NCBI GenBank assembly: GCA_031277995.1
Contig: JAITLH010000312.1
Location: forward strand, 1 to 14,093
Reading direction: 5' to 3'
Source: Deltaproteobacteria bacterium
GTDB lineage: Bacteria > Desulfobacterota > Desulfarculia > Adiutricales > Adiutricaceae
DNA: 14,093 nt
In this document: positions 1-6,345 of the stretch, piece after piece
Layout of the letters: each line of letters opens with the position of its first letter
Numbering within the stretch: the stretch's first letter is position 1
Position numbers and translations under genes: made by a program
The notes under the pieces: model-generated
Databases searched by the model: none
What the model was told of the DNA's origin: nothing
Seen by the model: only the letters and a program-made list of their open reading frames with translations

Positions 1-605
1 ATACGCTGCCCAAAAAATCTCCCAATTGACTTAGTTTAAGTAATAAACAATTTTTTTTAATTATTTTGCCTTATCTTTATCACTATCCAATATTATTTTA
101 ATAAATTAGTTGGCTAAAATATTTATTATTAGTAACCAACGAGCATAGATACTAGTATTTTTTCGATTGGTTGTCAAGAGTTTTAGCGACTTTTGGCTAG
201 CCCCACCAATCCCGGGCGGCCGCCGGGAATTGGTGGGGTAGGGGTTTTCCGTGATTTTTTCGGGAGGGCAGGGTGGTTAACGGTAGCTTAGTATGCGTTT
301 ATTGTTTATTCTTTTAATTAAATCATAAGCTTATAATTTTTAAGATGTATTTTTATTTGGATTAATCAAAGAAAATATATTGTTTAGTCAAATATAGATA
401 TGATAAATTAACGTAAAATTAATTTAAAAAAATTATTAAGTAATTAAAGTTATTTAAATAGCTTATAAAGCGATGAAGCGATTGATTTAGCTAAAAGAGG
501 TGGTACCGTTTGGGCCAGATGAGCTTATCGAGCTAGGACTCAAAATGGCTGGGGGTTTCCTTGACCAAGAAGGGGTGGCCAAATGGGTCTTAACCGGAAA
601 AGGAG
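1..605. other. AT-rich non-coding region downstream of nrdG
   Basis: There is no convincing gene here. Positions 1-180 and 290-490 are very AT-rich, and 180-280 is a GC-rich island containing a hairpin. From about 497 the base composition turns coding-like. An open frame on the plus strand (ATG 545, stop 653-655, 36 residues, Arg-rich C-terminus) has no clear ribosome binding site and overlaps the hairpin after nrdG, so it is not called as a gene. No promoter or RNA family is recognised. Confidence 0.5.
201..238. repeat. GC-rich inverted repeat (hairpin)
   Basis: Ten-base arms CCCCACCAAT (201-210) and ATTGGTGGGG (229-238) pair perfectly. The stem continues inward through CCCGG/CCGGG with one bulged A at 228. 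The loop is GC-rich. Neither strand has a U-tract directly after the stem, so it is not a clear intrinsic terminator. It may be a remnant terminator or a dispersed intergenic element. Confidence 0.55.
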
Positions 606-650
606 CCCGGGGCCGGCCAAGGCGGCGATTTCGCGCCTTAAGGGCCCGGG
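606..650 (-). terminator. Possible terminator hairpin after nrdG
   Basis: Outer arms CCCGGG (606-611 and 645-650) enclose an inner stem AAGGCG/CGCCTT (619-624 and 634-639). Read on the minus strand it begins 12 bases after the nrdG stop and is followed by CTCCTTTTCC, a weak U-tract. A second small hairpin, AATAAGC/GCTTATT (651-657, 661-667), overlaps the stop codon. The position suits transcription termination of nrdDG, but the short U-run keeps the call tentative. Confidence 0.35.
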
Positions 651-662
651 AATAAGCCACGC

Positions 663-1367
663 TTATTCGCGGACGCGGCAGGGGAGGAAGGGGGCGGCCA
701 GTTTTTGGAAATCGATAAGGTCTTGGTCGGTTGGTTGGTCTTGATGGGCGGCCATAAAGTGGGGGTTTAGGACGATCTGGGGGCGGTAACGCTGAAGGTA
801 CCAGGGGATTTGGCCTTGGGCCAATCGGGCCAGTTTTTCGATGGCTTGGTGGGTTATGAAGGGGCGAACGCAGGTGGTCCTAAACTCGGCGGGAAAGTTT
901 CGATCCCGTAGGATATTCAAGGTCCGGAGAATTTTTTGGCCCATGGCCGGGGAATTTTGGCCCTGGGATAAAAAAACGTTGGGGAAATCGGGTAGGTCCG
1001 CTTTTAGATCCAAGGCCACGTAATCGATTAGGGCGGCCTCGATTAGTTTTTCGACGACTTGGGGGTTTGAGCCATTGGTGTCAAGCTTTATGGGATAACC
1101 CAGGGCCTTGACCTTGGTTAAAAATTCGAAGAGATCTTTTTGGAGGGTGGGCTCGCCGCCGCTTATGACCACGGCGTCCAGGAGGTTTTTTCGTTTGTCG
1201 AGGAAGGCCATAACCTCGGCCTCGGCCAGCGGGTCTCCGCCGGCCAAGACCAAGTCGGGGTTATGGCAAAAGGGGCAGGAAAAATTGCAGCCCTGGGTAA
1301 AAACCACGGCGCTGATTTTGGAGGGATAGTCCACCGTGGACAGATTGATTAGGGCGCCTATGAGCAG
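663..1367 (-). CDS. nrdG: Anaerobic ribonucleoside-triphosphate reductase activating protein (radical SAM, NrdG2 type)
   Basis: This radical-SAM activase cleaves S-adenosylmethionine with a [4Fe-4S] cluster and places the glycyl radical on NrdD in the cytoplasm. The cluster motif CxxxCxxC is visible (C-NFS-C-PF-C; C27, C31, C34 from the start chosen here), followed by an SGGEPTL SAM-binding motif and DTNGSNP. Length (234 aa) suits the family. It follows nrdD in the same operon. Start choice: the first usual start is GTG at 1334, but it lacks a Shine-Dalgarno sequence, and the in-frame codons before it read LLIGALINLST, matching the conserved 'IGG...S.(I/V)DYP' N-terminus of this family. CTG at 1367 lies about 9 bases after GAGGG (1381-1377) and 15 bases after the nrdD stop, so I prefer it; GTG 1334 (223 aa) is the conservative alternative. 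The function is well supported; the start is less certain. Confidence 0.92.
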   Translation of the reverse strand: MLIGALINLSTVDYPSKISAVVFTQGCNFSCPFCHNPDLVLAGGDPLAEAEVMAFLDKRKNLLDAVVISGGEPTLQKDLFEFLTKVKALGYPIKLDTNGSNPQVVEKLIEAALIDYVALDLKADLPDFPNVFLSQGQNSPAMGQKILRTLNILRDRNFPAEFRTTCVRPFITHQAIEKLARLAQGQIPWYLQRYRPQIVLNPHFMAAHQDQPTDQDLIDFQKLAAPFLPCRVRE

Positions 1368-1382
1368 GGGAAAAAGCCCTCG

Positions 1383-3608
1383 TTAAGCCGCTTTGGACTT
1401 ATTGATTGGGGTCATTTTTAAGGAGTCGTCAAAGGCGCCCTCGACGCTCGGCCCCTCGAGGTTGACGTTGGCGTCATGGACGTTATTGAGACCCACGTAG
1501 GTGGCTCTCATCTTGAACTCGGCCTGCTTGCCGTCGTTCCAACGGCTAACCGGCCTGTAGTAACCGACCACGCGGGAATAAACGTCAGCCGGGGACTGGC
1601 ATTTGGGGCAAACGTGCTGTTCCCCAACCAGGTACCCGTCGTTTTCGCAAACGCTAAAAGTCGGGGTCAAGGTGAAGTAGGGGAGCTTATAGTTGTGGGA
1701 GATCTTCTTGACCAGGGATTTGACCACCTCGGGATCGGTGATTTGCTCGCCTACGTACCCGTGAATGACCGTGCCGCCGGTATAGCGGCTCTGCAAGGCG
1801 TCCTGATGATCGAGGGCGGCGAAAAGATCGGTCGTGTGGTTTACGGGCAAAAGGGTGGAATTGGTGTAGTAGGGCTTAAACTTTTCCAAGTCGGCCTGGG
1901 TCTTACCCGTATAGCGCCCGTTGGCGAAAATCATGTCGCGGTGGCGGGCGAAATCGATGGTGGCCAAGCCGTGGGAAGTGCCCTCGGCCGGGGTGGCCTC
2001 AAGGTTAAAAAGCGAGCCGGTCTTTTCTTGGTATCGGGTCAGGTTCTCCCTGATGTGGTCGAGGATCTCCAAGGCGAACTCCCGCCCTTCCGGGGTGGAG
2101 ATGTCTTTTTTGAGAAAGTTCAGGCAAGCCTCGTTTACCCCCACCAAACCCACGGTGGAGAAGTGGTTACCCCAATACTTGCCGGTTTTTTGCTTGATGT
2201 CCCTAAGGTAGAACTTTGAGTAGGGGTACAGACCGCTTTCGGTGAAATCTTCCAAGGCCTTGCGCTTTAGGATCAAGCTATCGCAGGCCAGCTCCGTTAG
2301 GGTATCCAGGCGCTCGAAAAACTCGGCTTTGGAGGTCGATTCGTAGCCGAGGCGAGGGACGTTTAAGGTCACGACGCCAACTGAACCGGTCAGCGGATTT
2401 GAGCCAAAGAGCCCGCCGCCCTTGGACTTAAGTTCCCTGGTATCCAGGATCAGGTGACAGCACATCGATCTGGCTTCCTCGGGATCGAGGTCGCTATTTA
2501 TGTAGTTTGAGAAGTAGGGGATGCCGTAGCGGCCCGTCATCTTCCAGACGCTGTCAAGGACCGGGTTGTCCCAATTAAAATCCTTGACGATGCCGTAGGT
2601 CGGGATGGGGAAGGTGAAGATCCGGCCCTTGGAGTCCCCGGACATCATGACCTCGGCAAAGACCTTGTTTATGAGATCCATCTCCGGCTGGAATTGGCCA
2701 TAAACCTCGTTTTGGTACTCGCCGCCAACCACGACGGGCGAGTCTTTGAGATAGGAAGGCGGGGTCAGATCGAAACTGATGTTGGTAAAGGGGGTCTGGA
2801 AGCCGACCCTGGTGGGGATGTTTAGGTTAAAGATAAACTCCTGCATGGCCTGATAGACTTGGGAGTAATCGAGGTTGTCGTAGCGGACAAAGGGCGCCAA
2901 AAGCGTGTCGAAATTGGAAACCGCCTGGGCCCCGGCCGACTCGCCCTGGAGGGAGTAGAAAAAGTTGTAGAGCTGGCCCAAAGCCGTGCGCAGATGCTTT
3001 GGCGGGGAGCTCTCGACGTTTCCGGCCACGCCTTTAAAGCCGACCTTCAAAAGATCGCTCAAATCCCAGCCCACGCAATACACGGCCAAAAGGTTCAGGT
3101 CGTGAATGTGAAAATCGCCGTTTTTGTGGGCCTCGCGGATCTTGTCCGTATAGACCTTATAGAGCCAGTAACTTTTTGAGGCGGCGGCGGAGACGAAACA
3201 GTTCATGCCCTGCAAGGAAAAAGGCATGTTGCTGTTTTCCCTAATTCTCCAGTCCCGGCCGTTCAAATAGACGCTCATCAGATCGTCTTGGATCTGCGAC
3301 ACGGCCCTGACCTGGCTCCGGTGTTCCCGGTATAGGATGTAAGCCTTGGCCGTGACCTTGTAACGGCAATCGATCAAAACGTCCTCGACGATGTCCTGGA
3401 TCGCTTCGACGTCCACTATGTCGCCGGGGAATTTTATCAAGGCTTCCCTGATGGCCTGAATGGTCAGATCCTCGGCCACTTGCGGCCCAAACTCCTTGGT
3501 GGCGTCACCGGCCTTGGCGATGGCCAAGGTGATTTTCAGCGGAACGAAAGGAACCACCCGGCCGTCCCTTTTCCTGATGCTGGCAAAAGTTCGACTTGAA
3601 GATAACAT
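1383..3608 (-). CDS. nrdD: Anaerobic (class III) ribonucleoside-triphosphate reductase
   Basis: The 741-aa glycyl-radical enzyme reduces ribonucleoside triphosphates to dNTPs without oxygen. Residues ~8-100 are an ATP-cone allosteric domain (IRKRDGRVVPF start). The barrel contains the catalytic cysteine region RSMCCHL (C383/C384) and the loop GGGLFGSNP. The C-terminal glycyl loop SRVVGYYRPV puts the radical on G682. Just before it lies the zinc site: C654, C667 and C670 are present, but the fourth usual ligand (Cys or His) is D657 in CENDGYL. About 35 residues follow the usual end of the glycyl domain. ATG at 3608 is preceded by AGGGAG (3624-3619) at 10-base spacing. nrdG follows 15 bases after the stop. 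No aerobic ribonucleotide reductase is in view, so the organism can at least make DNA anaerobically. Confidence 0.97.
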   Translation of the reverse strand: MLSSSRTFASIRKRDGRVVPFVPLKITLAIAKAGDATKEFGPQVAEDLTIQAIREALIKFPGDIVDVEAIQDIVEDVLIDCRYKVTAKAYILYREHRSQVRAVSQIQDDLMSVYLNGRDWRIRENSNMPFSLQGMNCFVSAAASKSYWLYKVYTDKIREAHKNGDFHIHDLNLLAVYCVGWDLSDLLKVGFKGVAGNVESSPPKHLRTALGQLYNFFYSLQGESAGAQAVSNFDTLLAPFVRYDNLDYSQVYQAMQEFIFNLNIPTRVGFQTPFTNISFDLTPPSYLKDSPVVVGGEYQNEVYGQFQPEMDLINKVFAEVMMSGDSKGRIFTFPIPTYGIVKDFNWDNPVLDSVWKMTGRYGIPYFSNYINSDLDPEEARSMCCHLILDTRELKSKGGGLFGSNPLTGSVGVVTLNVPRLGYESTSKAEFFERLDTLTELACDSLILKRKALEDFTESGLYPYSKFYLRDIKQKTGKYWGNHFSTVGLVGVNEACLNFLKKDISTPEGREFALEILDHIRENLTRYQEKTGSLFNLEATPAEGTSHGLATIDFARHRDMIFANGRYTGKTQADLEKFKPYYTNSTLLPVNHTTDLFAALDHQDALQSRYTGGTVIHGYVGEQITDPEVVKSLVKKISHNYKLPYFTLTPTFSVCENDGYLVGEQHVCPKCQSPADVYSRVVGYYRPVSRWNDGKQAEFKMRATYVGLNNVHDANVNLEGPSVEGAFDDSLKMTPINKSKAA

Positions 3609-3692
3609 GGTCGGTATTCTCCCTAGATAGGACTATTTTAACTCGACGAAAATATGCTTTTCTGTTAAAAATCGTTTTTGGTAAAGGAATGG

Positions 3693-3719
3693 ATTATAGG
3701 CTCCAAACCAGTTTGTCAG
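3693..3719 (-). promoter_or_regulatory. Candidate nrdD promoter
   Basis: On the minus strand, CTGACA (3719-3714) and a perfect TATAAT (3698-3693) are separated by 15 bases, which is shorter than ideal. Transcription would begin near 3685 and leave a leader of about 77 bases before the nrdD ATG. I looked for an NrdR-box-like palindrome and saw none. Confidence 0.4.
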
Positions 3720-3748
3720 GCTCTCCATGGTTGAGAGGCGCTCGATCG

Positions 3749-3770
3749 ACGCTTAAACGAAAATAAGCGT
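3749..3770. repeat. Short inverted repeat upstream of nrdD promoter
   Basis: Arms ACGCTTA (3749-3755) and TAAGCGT (3764-3770) pair perfectly around an 8-base loop. The element lies about 30 bp upstream of the candidate nrdD -35 box, so it could be an operator; no regulator family is suggested. Confidence 0.4.
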
Positions 3771-3801
3771 TTTGAGCTTGGTCGAATTTTTATTTTTTTG
3801 G

Positions 3802-3838
3802 CGTTTTAAGGCTTACCTGGCGGCGAGCCATTAAAACG
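3802..3838. repeat. 12-bp stem-loop in nrdD upstream region
   Basis: CGTTTTAA (3802-3809) pairs with TTAAAACG (3831-3838), and GGCT (3810-3813) with AGCC (3826-3829), leaving a single bulged base at 3830 and a 12-base loop. There is a T-rich stretch on the left side of the plus strand but no U-tract after the stem on either strand. Confidence 0.5.
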
Positions 3839-3888
3839 AATTACCAATTTTTTAAAATGACAAATTTTTTAGCTTTTAGACGGGAAAA

Positions 3889-3916
3889 CCCTTGAAATAA
3901 TCGCGTATTTCAAGGG
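3889..3916. repeat. 11-bp perfect inverted repeat
   Basis: CCCTTGAAATA (3889-3899) and TATTTCAAGGG (3906-3916) are perfect arms around ATCGCG. Read on the minus strand the stem is followed by TTTTCCC, a weak terminator-like tail. No gene lies immediately upstream on that strand, so its job is unclear. Confidence 0.5.
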
Positions 3917-4375
3917 CGAATCTGGCTTGGTTTGCGAGATTTACAGTCGAAAGTTAAAAAACTTCATTAAAGCAAAATGAATATTCGTTAATTAAAACAA
4001 AAACAAGACCGCTGTATGGTTTTATGCGGTAATTAACTCGTTTTAAATGAAAACAAAAAAAGCTGTCACTTAATTACGAGATAATTCTAAAACCAAATAT
4101 TGTTTTTGGCTAAAATTTATCAGGTAAGGCTAATCTTTAAGTGGAATCTTAGGCGTATCGATTGTATTTAGGAGTGATTTATCGGTATTTATCGATTTTT
4201 GGCTTTTCGACTTTTTGGGGGGGCCGCTTGACCACCACATCTTGTGATTACGGATAGAGTTTACCCCTAGGCCCGGATCATGTCAAGAGGAATTTTAGGG
4301 CGATTTAGGAGAAACAAATAATCCGGTTTTCTGTCTAAAATAGCCGATATTCTAAGTTAGAGTACAAATATTTAG

Positions 4376-4395
4376 ATTCCCGCCCCCCCGGGAAT
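4376..4395. repeat. Hairpin with C-run loop
   Basis: Arms ATTCCCG (4376-4382) and CGGGAAT (4389-4395) flank six cytosines. No known element is recognised. Confidence 0.35.
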
Positions 4396-5404
4396 TCGGC
4401 ACGGCCATTGACTTTTGGCTCGCCCGGACTGGGATTTCCTTAATATATAACATTTTAACAATTAGGTTAATATCGCAACTCTGATTATAATTTAATCTAG
4501 GCCTCCCCAGGCCCCCCAGGCCGCGAAAAATTTTTTCCAACCCACGCTTTAAGCCCCTCACGAAAACGCGCTCCCAGCCCCCTCTTCTAACCCCAAGCCC
4601 AGGCCAATTTCCCCCGGCCAACCTTTGACAAAATTTTTTTGCCCCAAAATTTGGCCCACCTTTACCATGGGCCCCGCCCCTTTTCGCCAAAAGCCAAAGC
4701 TTTTAAGCGCGATCGTTGGCCCGCGCTGAACCCCCAGACCCCCAAAAAAATTTTACAAAATTCGAATTTTTTCCCCGGCCCTGGCCATGACTGGCCGCGC
4801 CCCGCCACGGCCCGGGGTCCATATCGCTTTCTTCCCTTGGCTTGCCATAAACGCCAGAACCAAATAAATATATGCTTGCCCCGTATATGCCTAAGAATTA
4901 TTTTTTAATTTTATCGATTATTTCGGTAAAGTTTTCCATGGTTTTATCTCAAATTAACCTATCTCCATCAGTTTAAAATTACCAAAAAGTTACCCTTTAG
5001 GGCTTATTTATGACCCGTTCCCGAGCGAAAAAAAAGGCGGGCGGCCACCAATTCGATGGGCTTGCCCGGGCGATGGGTTTAGGCGGCGGCTTGGCCGATA
5101 AGGTCGCGACGGCCTCGAGATTCCCTAACCCATAACCTGAAGACCCCTGACCCCTTGCCGGACCGGCCCGCTAACGGGTCAAATAGCCCCGTGGCGGGGT
5201 TTTGGTAACCGCCCTGGGGGGTAGAGAGGGTCAAAGCGTCCCAGGCGCTTTTAGACCCCTTGGCGGCCGTTTTGGCCAAGGCCCGCTGGGCCAAATTTAT
5301 CGCCAAAAAACCGCGCCTAAAACCAGCCCAAAAACGCCGCCCATCAAGACTGGCGTCAACCGTTATGGGCATGGCGTATTTTAAAGTTTTGACGCGATTT
5401 TTTT

Positions 5405-5464
5405 GGCGCCCTAATCTCGGGCGCCTTTGGGCCGCCGGAAACAAAATCGGCGGCCAAATTTTTT
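5405..5464 (+). terminator. Double hairpin followed by T6, terminator-like on plus strand
   Basis: Two stems follow each other: GGCGCCC/GGGCGCC (5405-5411, 5419-5425) and GGCCGCCG/CGGCGGCC (5430-5437, 5448-5455). The second is followed by AAA and then six T (5459-5464), the form of an intrinsic terminator for plus-strand transcription. An overlapping inverted repeat, TTTTTTCC/GGAAAAAA (5459-5466, 5471-5478), comes straight after. No plus-strand gene is visible upstream, so either an unrecognised short transcript ends here or the terminator is orphaned. Confidence 0.45.
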
Positions 5465-5507
5465 CCCGTCGGAAAAAACGGATCGCCAAGGTCCCATCGA
5501 TTGACGA

Positions 5508-5571
5508 CCAATCGCAATCGACCAATCAATCGATCGATTGGTAGAATGGCGATTGGCCGAATGGCGATTGG
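5508..5571. promoter_or_regulatory. Cluster of GCGATTGG motifs and inverted repeat beside a promoter
   Basis: CCAATCGC (5508-5515) and GCGATTGG (5549-5556) form an outer stem; ACCAATC (5521-5527) and GATTGGT (5536-5542) form an inner one. The 13-base unit GAATGGCGATTGG then occurs twice with a 15-bp period (5544-5556 and 5559-5571), and the second copy abuts a -35 box at 5572. Motif repetition next to -35 suggests binding sites for a transcriptional activator or repressor of the gene at 5702. The regulator is unknown. Confidence 0.5.
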
Positions 5572-5601
5572 TTGACTTAACCGCGTTGACCTTTGTATAT
5601 T
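5572..5601 (+). promoter_or_regulatory. Candidate promoter of the secreted repeat protein
   Basis: TTGACT (5572-5577) and TATATT (5596-5601) are 18 bp apart. They match the style of the two tRNA promoters in this window (TTGACT, 17 bp, TATAtN). The expected transcript start is near 5608. Confidence 0.6.
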
Positions 5602-5701
5602 TTAAAAGCCGATTCGTTTGGAAAAAGTATTCGTTTTTTTCCGGGGCCGCCTTTACGGGCCCATGGCCTTGATTAGCCTTTTTTGGCGTGGGGTGACATC
5701 G

Positions 5702-6286
5702 ATGATTTTAGGTCAAACCAAAACCTTGGTTTTTTCGGCCCTGGCCGGTTTTTTGGGGGCGGCTTTATTTTGGTATTTGGCCAGCGCCCCTTTGGCCAAG
5801 GCGCAGGATCCCGGGGTGATTAATACCGGCGAGCTAAGGCTTACCGACGACGCGGGCCGGACCAGGCTTTTATTGACCCTGGTCAGATCCAAGCCCAGGC
5901 TATTCATGCTTGACGATCAGGGCGAATACCGTTTGGAGATGGGCTTGGGCGAAAAGGGCGAGCCCCACGTTTGGCTTAGGGACTCCGACGGGGCCTCCAA
6001 GGTCCAGGTGGCCCTAACGGCCATGGGTTTGCCGTCCTTCACTTTGGCCGATCAAAGGGGCCGGGAGAGGGCGGTCATAGCGCTTAGCCAAACGGGCGAA
6101 CCGACCCTTATCATGCGCGACCCGCAAGGAAAGGACCGCGTGGCCCTGTGGCGGGACAAAAACGGCGAGGGCTTAGCCCTGGCCAACGAAAAGGGCGAGG
6201 CCACGGCGGCCCTGTCCGTTCAAGACGGGGGCCAGCCCAATCTCACTTATTACAAAGACCGCAAGGCTTACCAGAGTTACAAATAA
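5702..6286 (+). CDS. Secreted protein of ~23-residue tandem repeats, unknown function
   Basis: The 194-aa product begins with a signal peptide: a short polar N-region with one lysine (K7), a hydrophobic stretch (residues ~9-30), and a signal peptidase I site after the motif AKA at residue 34, so the mature part is probably periplasmic or exported. The mature region consists of about six degenerate units of roughly 23 residues with the pattern hydrophobic-x-L-x-D-x-x-G-x-x-R, then a hydrophobic strand, then G-x-P. Examples are LDDQGEYRLEM, ADQRGRERAVI and RDPQGKDRVAL. Such units suggest a beta-rich solenoid or propeller-like fold; similar repeats occur in uncharacterised bacterial proteins. 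ATG 5702 is chosen because it gives a clean signal peptide, with GGGGTGA about 5 bases upstream; an in-frame TTG at 5618 would add 28 residues. No enzymatic motif is seen. Confidence 0.8.
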   Translation: MILGQTKTLVFSALAGFLGAALFWYLASAPLAKAQDPGVINTGELRLTDDAGRTRLLLTLVRSKPRLFMLDDQGEYRLEMGLGEKGEPHVWLRDSDGASKVQVALTAMGLPSFTLADQRGRERAVIALSQTGEPTLIMRDPQGKDRVALWRDKNGEGLALANEKGEATAALSVQDGGQPNLTYYKDRKAYQSYK

Positions 6287-6293
6287 CCCAAAT

Positions 6294-6326
6294 AAAAAAG
6301 GCCGCCCCACCTGGACGGCCTTTTTT
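6294..6326. terminator. Bidirectional intrinsic terminator
   Basis: AAAAAAGGCCG (6294-6304) and CGGCCTTTTTT (6316-6326) are perfect 11-bp arms. A GC core and a U6 tail are present on either strand. It lies 8 bp after the repeat-protein stop and about 20 bp from the stop of the converging prenyltransferase gene, so it can end both transcripts. Confidence 0.9.
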
Positions 6327-6345
6327 AATTGGGGAAAAAATATTC

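Larger units (their letters stand above)
3720..5507. other. Large non-coding gap between divergent nrdD and the repeat protein
   Basis: Nearly 1.8 kb has no gene I can defend. 3720-4490 is AT-rich with several inverted repeats. 4500-4860 is strikingly C-rich and G-poor on the plus strand. 5030-5500 is GC-rich with tight hairpins. Open frames here (for example minus 5079-5525 and plus 5260-5544) overlap on opposite strands, have no family resemblance and cross hairpins. No tRNA, tmRNA, RNase P, SRP RNA or known riboswitch consensus is apparent. Confidence 0.5.

Noticed and set aside
164..175. GACAACCAATCG shared with 12360-12371 and, with one mismatch, 5503-5514
   Set aside because: About a dozen chance 12-mer matches are expected in 14 kb on two strands, so this is not significant alone.
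545..655. 36-residue plus-strand frame downstream of nrdG
   Set aside because: It is short, lacks a ribosome binding site, and its Arg-rich end is produced by the GC-rich hairpin at 606-650.
1476..2219. 247-codon plus-strand frame inside nrdD
   Set aside because: It is antisense to a strongly conserved nrdD region; its length reflects GC-rich codon use.
4391..4402. Match to a cDNA-library adaptor sequence (AATTCGGCACG)
   Set aside because: Only 11 bases match and they lie inside natural-looking flanks; chance is more likely than vector contamination.
4352..4908. Open frames in the C-rich segment (minus 4352-4690, plus 4639-4908)
   Set aside because: Composition is low-complexity Gly/Arg or Pro/Lys caused by base skew, with no domain or start signal.
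5079..5544. Overlapping open frames on both strands (148 and 94 codons)
   Set aside because: They overlap on opposite strands, cross two tight hairpins and a terminator, lack ribosome binding sites and show no family features.
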